A stretch of DNA of 64,000 nt from Mesorhizobium sp. (GTDB lineage Bacteria; Pseudomonadota; Alphaproteobacteria; Rhizobiales; Rhizobiaceae), in assembly GCA_004963905.1 (NCBI GenBank), contig SUGL01000013.1, positions 1 to 64,000 on the forward strand, read 5' to 3'. This document shows, piece by piece, positions 9,201-17,298 of this stretch. Within the stretch, counting starts at the first letter, position 1, and each line of letters opens with the position of its first letter. The translations under genes and the position numbers were made by a program. The notes under the pieces were generated by a model. The model was not told where the DNA came from. It saw only the letters and a list, made by a program, of their open reading frames with translations, and ran no database searches.

Positions 9201-10588
9201 TGCTCAAGCGGACGACCTTCGGCGACGGCGTGCCGGCCGATCGGGCCATGATCGTGGCCTTCGGCCCTTGCGGATTGAGGCACCTGGGCCTGCAGGGCAA
9301 TGTCGACGACGATCCGCTGGAAACCTTCCCGATCGCCTTCAGGCACGGCATGGGCAACCCCGAGCGCAGCCGCATCCTCGATGATACCGGTGGCGATGGC
9401 CCGGAAAAATGGGAATGGGGCTCGCTCGATAAGCGCATAGACGCAGTTCTGGTCTGCTACGCCAGGACGGAAGAAACACTGGAGGCGGACGTAGCCGCCG
9501 TGAAGCGAGAGACGACAGGCGCCGGAATGACGATCGTCTCCGAACTGCCGCTCATCGTGAATCGCGAGCCGAAGAAGGGTCCCGCGTCGTCACGTGCTGT
9601 AAAGAAGGACGGCGAGGCCGTTAGCGAGGCCACCAAACATGACGGCAAGCCGCAGCGCGAGCGCGCCTACGAGCATTTCGGCTTTGTCGATGGCGTTTCC
9701 CAACCGGTCATCCGGGGCACGTCGCGCGCCAACAAGGGTGTCGCACCGATGCATCTCGTTGCGCCGGGCGAGTTTCTGTTCGGCTACCGCGACGAGCACG
9801 GCTTTTATCCGGCCTCTCCTTCCGTCTCGGCATCACAGGACCAGACCGGCATCCTGTCGCAGGTGCGCCGCAGCCGCCAGATTCCAGGTCTGCCTCCGCC
9901 ACCGCGCGACTTCGGCCGCAACGGCTCCTTCCTCGTCGTGCGCCAGTTCGAGCAGCATGTCGATCGCTTCACCGATTATTGCGCCAAGGCTGCCGCGAGC
10001 GCTGCGGGCGAGACGGAAAACTCGGCCATTACGCAAGACTGGGTTGCCGCCAAGATGCTCGGCCGCTGGCAGAACGGCAGTTCGCTGGTGCGCAACCCTG
10101 ACCGCCCGGGTCGTGCCATAGACAATGATTTCGCGCTCGGTGCCGAGGATCCGCAAGGACATCACTGTCCTCTGGGTTCCCATGTACGCCGCTCCAACCC
10201 GCGCGATTCGCTGGGGGAGGATCGCGAGACCCAGATCCAGATCGGCAAGCGCCACCGCATCCTGCGCGTCGGCCGCACCTACGAGAAAAAGAAGAGGGGT
10301 GGAAAGGTCGAAAGAGGTCTGCTCTTCATGTGCCTCAACGCCGACATCGAGCGCCAATACGAGTTCATTCAGCAGACCTGGGTTTCGTCCACCTCTTTCC
10401 AGGGGTTGGTTGCCGAGAAGGACCCGATGATCGGGACGCAGGAAGGCAGCCATGGCCGGTTCTCGATCCCGTCATGGGAAAAGGTCACGGTCCTTAAGAA
10501 CATGCCGCAATTCGTTACCACGAAGGGCGGCGGCTACTTCTTCATGCCGAGCCGGTCCGCGCTGCGCTACCTGATTTCGCGACTCTGA
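6248..10588 (+). CDS. Cytochrome P450 / membrane linker / DyP-type peroxidase fusion
   Basis: 1446 residues in one uninterrupted frame. Residues ~15-420 are a cytochrome P450: I-helix AGFVPTN, ExxR at E308-R311, haem loop FGHGIHLCIG with Cys384. Residues ~484-620 form a module starting TIHF. Two hydrophobic segments (~654-674, ~685-715) predict a membrane anchor. A second TIHF module lies at ~790-900. Residues ~925-1446 are a DyP-type peroxidase: the GxxDG motif FVDGVSQP with Asp1148, proximal His1312 in SHVRRSNPRD, and the terminal IERQYEFIQQTW block. Both haem domains appear intact. The substrate is unknown. The start is uncertain: GTG 6221 is in frame, but ATG 6248 fits better. A Crp-type site lies upstream. 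The gene converges on the Crp-family gene with 18 bases between stops. Confidence 0.88.
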   Translation: MIKWKYFKGIREAQKKQGPVSAMPPFDIERLRKKGLSARIAKFLMEDHPRWWLALLRRFHPNLAFGRRFLLVTKGVDVRDILERGDEFETPYGPEMTELARGSNFILGMQDSGAYRQMKSAVLSAFPPSEVEATVRPIAERHSRAIMTRASPGFDAVAGLMKIVPVRICRDYFGLDIDDETEFADWSIALSALFFSDPLADATTRQLAVVGGDRLIKVIDRSIAAIRNRREKDDRPLARLVAMLDQKRLSQPDIHSIMLGMIAGFVPTNVLAGGNCLDVILSRADARQAVDAALAENSIDRLDRAILEAMRFKPIWIGPWRYTRRDAVIGQGTRRERLVKAGTVVMPATLSAMFDPEIVQRPNEFDTSRPHRDYMVFGHGIHLCIGAEIARIQIGECVRALFSKPKLDRVRGRAGKLGYIGAYPASLKVDFERSPLCRTVAQSMVTVVCPINRAVPLDVVRSKVDALGNPAIDEIKEALNGVGTIHFTSLAVAATGKDEKSGLETGALVFEISGDGSTDDVIGAITQAMGHRLRPIFRDACGLRDGGSLEGFLKKRHIEISPSFGSAAGLVFSGTPGHSVQRIKAEQYLFEAVRGIVERPRSGIGDAPAVLAEARQHLRLLETFSWAFEPAESLLEKPPGSWRRAFGSTFLAPPVFASVIALWLGCAWLTYAKVFENPVGVDLRSIFIAGISLLLSALGILAFAAALLGACFWALRYLEDKDRPETASIDISTLSEILAKEDHAAQNNLTAISTMKPGILRRLALRLAFYLISIGAQKAFRPGFLNTINTIHFARWILLPGTDKLMFFSNYGGSWESYLEDFIAKAAPGLTGVWSNTKGYPRTRWLFLDGARDGDRFKRWARRQQVPTLFWYSAYPDLNTRRIRINSRIRRGIASAVGNEARDWLSLFGSLQRPAVEKTTVEKTTSLLANINSAFPTPLEQQLETGEIQTIFFGPLGALARGHMLAIQVPDNLQAGARKAWLDFVLKRTTFGDGVPADRAMIVAFGPCGLRHLGLQGNVDDDPLETFPIAFRHGMGNPERSRILDDTGGDGPEKWEWGSLDKRIDAVLVCYARTEETLEADVAAVKRETTGAGMTIVSELPLIVNREPKKGPASSRAVKKDGEAVSEATKHDGKPQRERAYEHFGFVDGVSQPVIRGTSRANKGVAPMHLVAPGEFLFGYRDEHGFYPASPSVSASQDQTGILSQVRRSRQIPGLPPPPRDFGRNGSFLVVRQFEQHVDRFTDYCAKAAASAAGETENSAITQDWVAAKMLGRWQNGSSLVRNPDRPGRAIDNDFALGAEDPQGHHCPLGSHVRRSNPRDSLGEDRETQIQIGKRHRILRVGRTYEKKKRGGKVERGLLFMCLNADIERQYEFIQQTWVSSTSFQGLVAEKDPMIGTQEGSHGRFSIPSWEKVTVLKNMPQFVTTKGGGYFFMPSRSALRYLISRL

Positions 10589-10606
10589 TTCGGGGGCAGA
10601 AGCCGC

Positions 10607-11293
10607 TCAGTCGTCGTCCTGCGATTCGGCGATCTGGTTCAGCGCCGCGGCATTGGTGATGCGCAGCCCACCACGCTTGATGGCGATCATATGCCGGCTG
10701 CGCCAATCGTTGAGCGTCTTGTTGACCGATTCTCGCGTCGCGCCCAGGAACTCGCCAAGTTCCGATTGCGAGATCGGGATCCAGCCGGCGGAGTCGGCCA
10801 TGACGCCGCTGAGGAACACCAGCCGCTTCGCCAGCCGGGCCTCGATGCCGAAGAAGGCCTGGTCGCCGAGCTCGCCGCTGACCCAGCGCAGCCGTGTGCA
10901 CAGGAGTTCGATCATGGCGCGCGCCAGTGGCGGGTTTTTTTCAATGCGATCAAATAGTTGCGTTCGGCTCAGCGAAACCATCTCGCATGCGGTGAGGCAG
11001 ATCGCGGTTGCCGTGCGCGGACGTCCGTCCAAGGCGCCGATCTCGCCGACAAGGCTGCGCGAGAGCTCGATATTGGCTACCAGCTTCTGCCCGCCCGGCG
11101 AATAGAGCGAGATCTCGACGGTGCCATTCATCACGCCGTAGATGCGGTCGGATGAATCCTCCTGCACGAACAGGTGTTGGCCGGCGGCGTAACGTTCGAC
11201 CTTGCAGCCGCTGAACAGAAGATCGAAGTGGCGCGGATCGATCCGCGCCAGACGCGGCAGGGCGCTCCTGTCGTCTGCGCTGGCTTGGGACAT
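10607..11293 (-). CDS. Crp/Fnr-family transcriptional regulator with intact cNMP cassette
   Basis: 228 residues. The N-terminal cyclic-nucleotide-binding domain keeps a textbook phosphate-binding cassette (GEIGALDGRPRTATA), with Glu for the ribose and Arg for the cyclic phosphate. No Fnr-type cysteine cluster is present. The C-terminal winged helix reads ISQSELGEFLGATRESVNK. Its recognition helix R-E-S-V-N-K parallels R-E-T-V-G-R of E. coli Crp, so two of the three base-contacting residues are identical and the third is Arg to Lys. This predicts TGTGA/TCACA recognition, and two exact sites occur in front of the neighbouring operons. The ATG at 11293 has an AGGCGGA element upstream; the frame's longer form runs into unrelated sequence. 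Confidence 0.92.
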   Translation of the reverse strand: MSQASADDRSALPRLARIDPRHFDLLFSGCKVERYAAGQHLFVQEDSSDRIYGVMNGTVEISLYSPGGQKLVANIELSRSLVGEIGALDGRPRTATAICLTACEMVSLSRTQLFDRIEKNPPLARAMIELLCTRLRWVSGELGDQAFFGIEARLAKRLVFLSGVMADSAGWIPISQSELGEFLGATRESVNKTLNDWRSRHMIAIKRGGLRITNAAALNQIAESQDDD

Positions 11294-11692
11294 GATGCGA
11301 TTCCGCCTCTCGTTGAGCGGAAATTGTATGACAAGTGCATGCTCGATCAAGGCCTGGTCTCCTTTCGTTGCTGCTCCAGCGGCACGACGGCCATTTGCCA
11401 AGTTCGAGCGCCAGACGTGTGCTGCCGGCGGTAAATAGCCGGCAAGCTTTTCCTGCGATGAGGAGACCGGAGCGCGCTGGCGGACACGAACCGATCTTCG
11501 AAACGCCGTCCGCGCGCACGGCGGGAGGTAACCGACGCGCGCGGACAGCAAATCTGAAAATGGCTAGGTGATCGAAATTCCCTGCCGAGGACCGACCCAC
11601 TTTCAGGCCCGGAAGCCCATTCGAGGCCGTGCGTTGAAGCAGAAGCCAGTGCCACCCGGTGCAATATTTGTGCGCGAAGTTCGCCCGGCGTA

Positions 11693-11708
11693 TGTGAAGG
11701 CAATCACA
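11693..11708. promoter_or_regulatory. Crp-type operator (exact TGTGA-N6-TCACA) before the protease-MBL operon
   Basis: TGTGA-AGGCAA-TCACA. A TATATT hexamer lies at 11749-11754. A start about 7 bases beyond it (near 11761) would put the centre of the palindrome close to -61, the classical class I Crp activation position. The protease ATG lies about 190 bases downstream of the site. Confidence 0.75.
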
Positions 11709-11748
11709 GAGGCGCCTGCCGGCCGGCGCGATTGTCATTTGCCGAATG

Positions 11749-11754
11749 TATATT
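11749..11754 (+). promoter_or_regulatory. Candidate -10 element of the protease-MBL operon
   Basis: TATATT in otherwise GC-rich sequence, correctly spaced from the upstream Crp-type palindrome for class I activation. No good -35 hexamer at 16-18 bases spacing is visible, as expected for an activator-dependent promoter. Confidence 0.4.
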
Positions 11755-11897
11755 TCGGGCGCCAAGCATGTTGGCGCGGAAAGACAATCGGCCGGTTTCC
11801 TAGTTGGCAAACAGAACGATCGAAGCATGGTTTGGACCTGGCCTGACTGCAGCTGACGGCCAACACCATGCTTCCATTTCTGGGGGAGGGGTGTGCC

Positions 11898-14800
11898 ATG
11901 GCGGCGAGGAGGCTTCTGATCAAGGTCAGCGGCGACGGCGCTGGGTTTGCGGCGCAAGGCAGGTCACTTGGCATGGGCGGCATCGACGTCGAACCGATCC
12001 TGACCCTGCCGCCAGATGCGTCGGGCGCAAACCTTGGCGCTGCCGCCGGTCGCGGCGCGACCTGGCTGCGGGTTTCCTCCACGGCGGCAGGTTCGGACAA
12101 TCCTTGGGACGATGCCCACAAGCTCGTGGCCCGCGGCGGGGGTTTCGCGGCAGCCGGCGACGGTGTCCTGGCGGTCGAACCCGACATCGTTCAGCATTGG
12201 GCCTACAAGAACAACAGCGGCGATCGTGGCATGGCGGCCAGCGCCAGCCCCGCCTGCACGTTCGACGACCAGGATCCGAGCGGCGGGCAGGCGACAAAAC
12301 CAGGCGTGGTCGCCTGGAATGCCGGTCCGGCCTTCAGCCAATTCACCGATGCCCGCAACAAGGTCGGCGCCAAGCAGGCCAACATCACCATCGCCCATCT
12401 CGATACCGGCTTCGACCCTGGCCATCGCACCTTGCCGGCCGGACTTCTCGCGGCCAAGCAGCGTAATTTCGTCGACGACGGCACCGGGCCGGACAACGCG
12501 ACCGATCATGCGCCGGCCGGCACGCTCACCAGCAATCGCGGCCATGGCACCGGCACGCTCAGCCTGCTCGCCGGCAACAGGCTCGATGGTACATCGCCGA
12601 ATTGGCCAGGCTTCACGGATTTCGTCGGCGGTGCCCCGCTGGCAAAGATCCTCCCGGTGCGCATCGCCGACTGGGTGGTGCGGCTGACGACGGGCACGAT
12701 GGTGCAGGGCATCGACTATGCGCGCCGGCAAGGCGCGCAGGTGCTGTCCATGAGCATGGGCGGGTTGACCTCGCAGGCATTGGTCGACGCCGTCAACCTT
12801 GCCTATGACGACGGCGTGGTGATGGTTACCGCGGCCGGCAACAACTTCACCCTCACACCGCGAAGCATCGTCTTTCCCGCCCGCTACAATCGCGTGCTTG
12901 CGGCGTGCGGAGTCATGGCCGACGGCCGCGCCTATTCCGGCCTGAGCTTGGGGACCATGCAGGGCAATTATGGGCCGGCCTCGAAAATGGCGACGGCGCT
13001 TGGCGCCTATACGCCGAACGTGCCCTGGGCCGAGATCGATTGCGCCAAGGTCGTCGACATGGACGGCAACGGCACTTCGGCGGCGACGCCGCAAATCGCC
13101 GCCGCTGCGGCGCTTTGGCTGGCCGAGCACTGGGACGTCGTGAAGAACTACTCGCAGCCCTGGATGCGCGTCGAAGCCGTCCGTCACGCGCTGTTCGCAG
13201 CAGCGGCGAAGTCAACGCCCAGGATGAGCGCCGCCGAAACTCTGCAGAAGGCGGGGCAAGGGGTGTTGCGCGCGGATGCCGCGCTGCTGATCATGCCGCT
13301 GGCCGAAAACCTGCTGAAAGACAAGAAACTGCCGCCGGCCAAATATTCCTGGGGCTGGCTCGATCTCATAGTCGGCGGCGACAACGCCTTGGCGCCCTTG
13401 TCGCCTGCGGAGCTTCGGCAACGGAAGATGCTGGCGCTGGAACTGACCCAGATGGCGCAGAGCGTTGCTTCGGTCGATCAGGCGATCGCCGAGCCGGAAG
13501 GCGATCCGGACACAATCTCGTCCGCGGCGCGCAACCGCTACCTGGAAGCGGCGTTGGACGAGGGCAATCCCTCAAAGCCGCTGCGGGCTTTCCTGGAAGA
13601 TGGGCTGGGACGGTCGGCCCGACCCGTTGCCGCCGCGGCGCAGGCCAATGCGCCGCCGATCAAGCGCAAACCGCGCCCGGCGACGCCGCCGAAGCGGCGG
13701 CTGCGCATCTACGCGCTCGATCCGTCGGTGGCAAAGCAGCTCGATTCAGTATCGGTTTATCAGGCGACGCTTTCCGTCCCCTGGGACGACAAGCCCGCCA
13801 CCGCCGACGCCTTGGAGGCTGGTCCGGTCGGCGAATACCTCGAGGTCGTCGACGTCGATCCGGCGTCCAACTGTGTCTATGATCCGGTCGACCTCAACGA
13901 AAAGACCCTGCTCGCCCAGGACGGCCTGACACCGTCGGAAGGCAATCCACAGTTCCACCAGCAGATGGTCTATGCCGTCGCCATGACCACGATCGGGCAT
14001 TTCGAGCGCGCGTTGGGACGCCGCGCGCTGTGGGCTCCGCACTATCCCGAAAGCACCGGCCCTGGCGGCGACATGACCATGAGGGCTTGCGAAGTGCCGC
14101 GGCTGCGCATCTACCCGCACGCCCTGCGCGCGCAGAATGCCTATTACAGTCCCGAAAAGAAGGCCCTGCTGTTCGGCTATTTTCCGGCCGAGAGCAAACA
14201 GGACGATGTCACCACGCCGGGCACGACGGTGTTTTCCTGCCTGTCGAGCGACATCATCGCCCACGAGATGTCGCATGCGCTGCTCGACGGGCTGCACCGT
14301 CGCTTCCAGGAGGCCTCCAACCCCGACGTTCCGGCCTTCCACGAAGCGTTTGCCGACATCGTCGCCCTGTTTCAGCATTTCAGCCTCAAGGAGCTGGTCA
14401 GCTTCGAGATGGCGAAGGTGCGCAGCGACGTCTCGGCGGCCTCGCTGCTGTCGGGCATCGCCAAGCAGTTCGGCGAAGGCAGCGGCCGCGCCGGACCGTT
14501 GCGCGACTACAGCGCGAGCGACCTCGACTATGACAAGACATTCGAGCCGCACAAGCGAGGCTCGATCCTGGTCTTCGCCGTCTACCAGGCGTTTCTGGCC
14601 ATCATCGACCGGCGCATCCAGGATATCGTGCGCCTGGCCACGGGCGGAAGCGGCGTGCTGCCCGCCGGCGCGCTTCACCCAGGCCTGGTCGATCGCCTCA
14701 CCGAGGAGACCGCCAAGGTCGCACAGCAGATGCTGACGATGTGCATCCGTGCGCTCGACTACTGTCCGTCCGTCGACATCACCTTCGGCGAGTATCTGCG

Positions 14801-15569
14801 CGCGGTGATCACCGCCGATATCGACGCCTTTCCAGACGATCCGTTCCACTACCGCCTGGCCTTCATGGAGTCCTTCCGCAAGCTGAAGCTCTTGCCGCGC
14901 GACGTGCGCACGATTTCGGAAGAGACGCTGGCCTGGAGCCAGCCCGACGATCCTTCGCCGCCCTGGCTCAAGGGGTTGTTGAACGGCATCGACATGGGCT
15001 GGAACCAGAAGCTCGACCGTTCCGGGATATTCAACCTCAACGAGAAGAACCGTTACAAGCTGTGGACGGCCATGCGCGAGCGCTTTGCTTCCGATCCCGA
15101 GCTCTACGAGCAGTTCGGCCTGCTGCGTGATCTGCCGCGCTACAAGCAGGACGGCAGCCTGCTGCACGAAGCGAAGAAGGGCGAGACCACCTTCGAGGTG
15201 TTCAACGTACGACCGACCCGCCGCGTCGAACCGGACGGCTCGTTCCGCACCGAGGTGATCGCCGTCATTCAGCAGCGGGTCCCCGTTGGTTTCGACGGCA
15301 AGCCGGTGTTGGAGGGCGTGAAGCCCGGCGATGGTTTCTTCTGGTTCCGCGGCGGCGCGACGATCATCATCGATCCGCGCGAGCATCGGGAGGAAATTCG
15401 CTATTCGATCATCAAGAACACCGGCAGCGCCGAGCGGCGGGAGCGCCAGGCCAAGACCGTGACGGCGAACTACCTGTCGCCGCTCAGGGCGCTCTACTTC
15501 GGCAGCGAGGTCTCGGAGCCCTTCGCCCTGCTGCACGCCAGCCATGGGGAGGACGACGGCAATGCCTAG
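11898..15569 (+). CDS. Subtilase (S8) fused to an HExxH gluzincin-like metallopeptidase
   Basis: 1223 residues. The N-terminal half is a subtilisin-like serine protease with a full triad: Asp169 (HLDTGFDPGH), His216 (RGHGTGT), Ser394 (GNGTSAATPQ). After a Pro/Arg-rich linker (~570-610), the C-terminal part carries HEMSH (His789, Glu790, His793) and a second Glu at 816 in HEAFADIVALF. That is the HExxH...E arrangement of thermolysin-like gluzincins, so both centres look complete. No signal peptide or membrane segment is seen, implying a cytoplasmic protein. The ATG at 11898 has GGAGGGG seven bases upstream; an in-frame ATG at 11868 lacks this. The stop overlaps the start of the MBL gene by 8 bases, so the two are probably translationally coupled. 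Substrate unknown. Confidence 0.88.
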   Translation: MAARRLLIKVSGDGAGFAAQGRSLGMGGIDVEPILTLPPDASGANLGAAAGRGATWLRVSSTAAGSDNPWDDAHKLVARGGGFAAAGDGVLAVEPDIVQHWAYKNNSGDRGMAASASPACTFDDQDPSGGQATKPGVVAWNAGPAFSQFTDARNKVGAKQANITIAHLDTGFDPGHRTLPAGLLAAKQRNFVDDGTGPDNATDHAPAGTLTSNRGHGTGTLSLLAGNRLDGTSPNWPGFTDFVGGAPLAKILPVRIADWVVRLTTGTMVQGIDYARRQGAQVLSMSMGGLTSQALVDAVNLAYDDGVVMVTAAGNNFTLTPRSIVFPARYNRVLAACGVMADGRAYSGLSLGTMQGNYGPASKMATALGAYTPNVPWAEIDCAKVVDMDGNGTSAATPQIAAAAALWLAEHWDVVKNYSQPWMRVEAVRHALFAAAAKSTPRMSAAETLQKAGQGVLRADAALLIMPLAENLLKDKKLPPAKYSWGWLDLIVGGDNALAPLSPAELRQRKMLALELTQMAQSVASVDQAIAEPEGDPDTISSAARNRYLEAALDEGNPSKPLRAFLEDGLGRSARPVAAAAQANAPPIKRKPRPATPPKRRLRIYALDPSVAKQLDSVSVYQATLSVPWDDKPATADALEAGPVGEYLEVVDVDPASNCVYDPVDLNEKTLLAQDGLTPSEGNPQFHQQMVYAVAMTTIGHFERALGRRALWAPHYPESTGPGGDMTMRACEVPRLRIYPHALRAQNAYYSPEKKALLFGYFPAESKQDDVTTPGTTVFSCLSSDIIAHEMSHALLDGLHRRFQEASNPDVPAFHEAFADIVALFQHFSLKELVSFEMAKVRSDVSAASLLSGIAKQFGEGSGRAGPLRDYSASDLDYDKTFEPHKRGSILVFAVYQAFLAIIDRRIQDIVRLATGGSGVLPAGALHPGLVDRLTEETAKVAQQMLTMCIRALDYCPSVDITFGEYLRAVITADIDAFPDDPFHYRLAFMESFRKLKLLPRDVRTISEETLAWSQPDDPSPPWLKGLLNGIDMGWNQKLDRSGIFNLNEKNRYKLWTAMRERFASDPELYEQFGLLRDLPRYKQDGSLLHEAKKGETTFEVFNVRPTRRVEPDGSFRTEVIAVIQQRVPVGFDGKPVLEGVKPGDGFFWFRGGATIIIDPREHREEIRYSIIKNTGSAERRERQAKTVTANYLSPLRALYFGSEVSEPFALLHASHGEDDGNA

Positions 15570-17085
15570 AAAGCCGGCGACAAGAAAGAAGCGGCAAGCG
15601 GGAGCGGCCGCCACGCCCCAACATGCGCCGGCCGTCACGATCCGCCACTATTGCCAAGGCATCGGCGACTGCCATCTGCTGAGCTTCAAGAAACCGAACG
15701 GCCCACCCTTCCGCATGCTGATCGACTGCGGCGTCCATGTGTCGATCAAGGGCGGTGCGGCGCTCGTCGGCAACATCGTTGCCGACCTCAAGAAGGAGAC
15801 AGGCGGCAAGATCGACGTCCTCGTCGTCACTCATGAGCACTGGGATCATGTCTCCGGCTTTCTGACCTCGAACGCTCTGTTCAAGGACTTCTCCGTCGGC
15901 GAAGTGTGGATGGCATGGACCGAGAATGCCGACGATCCGCAGGCCGCCGAGCTCGACAAATTCAAGGCTCAGGCCCTGTCCGCGCTGCAGGGCGTCAGCC
16001 AGAAGCTCGAGGCAGCGAGCGCCTTGACCCAGTATATGGCGGGCCTGCATGACGGATTGCAGGCTGTCCTCGGCTTCCAGTTCGGCGCCGCGGGAGAAAG
16101 GGTTCGGGCGGCGCGAGACGCGGCGGCGAAACTGTCGTCGAAACCTGTGCTCTATTTCGAACCAGGCGGGCCTCTGCCTTCGATCGGCGACATGCCGAAC
16201 CTGCGCATCTATGTCCTGGGTCCGCCGCGCGACAAGGCGGCGCTGCAACTCGAGGAAAAGGCGAGCGAGATGTATCCGCTCGCCACCGGCGGCGCATTCG
16301 CGCGAGCCCTCAAGGCGGGTCTGGCCGTCAACGAAACCGACGACGGGAGCTATCTCGACGAGCTCAGCCCGTTCAAGAGCGGCATCGGCACGCCGCTGTC
16401 GGTGGCGCTGGACGGCGCCGACGGGGAGAAGGCGAAACGCGGCGTCGAGACCTTCATCCGCAAGCACTATTCCGGCCCGGTCTTCGGCCCGTCGAGCAAC
16501 GAGGATCCCGACCAGTCCTGGCGCCGCATCGATGCGGACTGGATGGGAATTGCCGCGGATCTCGCCCTGCAGCTCGACCGCGGCGTCAACAACACCAGCC
16601 TGGTGCTCGCCTTCGAACTCGTCGACAGCGGCCGGGTGTTCCTGTTTCCCGGCGATGCCCAGATCGGCAACTGGCTGAGCTGGAAGGACCTGAAATGGCC
16701 GGTGGGGCAGGCGACCGTCACCGCGGCCGACCTGCTGGCGCGCACCGTCTACCTGAAGGTCGCCCACCACGGCAGCCAGAACGCCACGCCGAACAAGCAG
16801 GGCCTCGACCTGATGATCAGCCCGGATCTTTCGGCCTTCATTCCCACCAACAAGCTGGATGCCCTCAACGTGCACTGGGGCGAGATGCCTTACGACGCCA
16901 TCCTGACCGCGCTCGAAGCCAAGACCAAAGGCCGGGTCATCCGCGCCGACGATGCCTGGTTGGCCGATGCGAACGGGAAGCCGGCCTTTACCGCGCCGTC
17001 CGGTTCGATCCAGGCGGTGCGCAGCGCGCCGCGCGATGCAGCTCGCGGGGCGGGCGGACTGTGGGTGGAGGTGGATGTTTCGTAA
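15562..17085 (+). CDS. Metallo-beta-lactamase-fold hydrolase (ComEC-like MBL type)
   Basis: 507 residues. After a basic N-terminus (MPRKPATRKKRQ), the MBL fold shows HEHWDH (His91, His93, Asp95, His96), the later metal ligand Asp in FLFPGDAQ, and a terminal His in KVAHHGS. The active site is therefore complete. The HHGS and FPGD motifs resemble the MBL part of ComEC and its stand-alone relatives, which act on nucleic acids or small phosphodiesters. A ~200-residue insertion separates the ligand groups. GGGGAGG precedes the ATG, inside the protease gene. The 8-base overlap with that gene implies coupled expression and a shared pathway. No signal peptide. Confidence 0.85.
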   Translation: MPRKPATRKKRQAGAAATPQHAPAVTIRHYCQGIGDCHLLSFKKPNGPPFRMLIDCGVHVSIKGGAALVGNIVADLKKETGGKIDVLVVTHEHWDHVSGFLTSNALFKDFSVGEVWMAWTENADDPQAAELDKFKAQALSALQGVSQKLEAASALTQYMAGLHDGLQAVLGFQFGAAGERVRAARDAAAKLSSKPVLYFEPGGPLPSIGDMPNLRIYVLGPPRDKAALQLEEKASEMYPLATGGAFARALKAGLAVNETDDGSYLDELSPFKSGIGTPLSVALDGADGEKAKRGVETFIRKHYSGPVFGPSSNEDPDQSWRRIDADWMGIAADLALQLDRGVNNTSLVLAFELVDSGRVFLFPGDAQIGNWLSWKDLKWPVGQATVTAADLLARTVYLKVAHHGSQNATPNKQGLDLMISPDLSAFIPTNKLDALNVHWGEMPYDAILTALEAKTKGRVIRADDAWLADANGKPAFTAPSGSIQAVRSAPRDAARGAGGLWVEVDVS

Positions 17086-17298
17086 CGGTAGAGACGGGAT
17101 CGCCGAGAAACCGCCTGTTTGAGCGGCAGAAAAGGCATGCCACTCGGCTACAGGTGTCCAATGTTCTTAGGGATATCTCCCGCCTGAAGGCTGGCGACAG
17201 TCGAGAAGAGCGGCGCCACCTGCAAGACAGCAGGAAGCGCCCAAAACCTATGTGCGCACCGGCCGTAACCGGACGGATATTCCCTTAGGTTTAGCTCG

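Larger units (their letters stand above)
11294..11897. other. Divergent regulatory region between crp-family and protease genes
   Basis: About 600 bases with no believable gene; ORFs on either strand lack start signals and domain character. It contains an exact Crp-type palindrome at 11693-11708 and a candidate -10 box (TATATT, 11749-11754), and must carry promoters for both divergent units. Confidence 0.6.

Noticed and set aside
13746..15638. 630-codon minus-strand frame opposite the protease fusion
   Set aside because: Antisense shadow of a gene with complete HExxH motifs; no domain or start signal.
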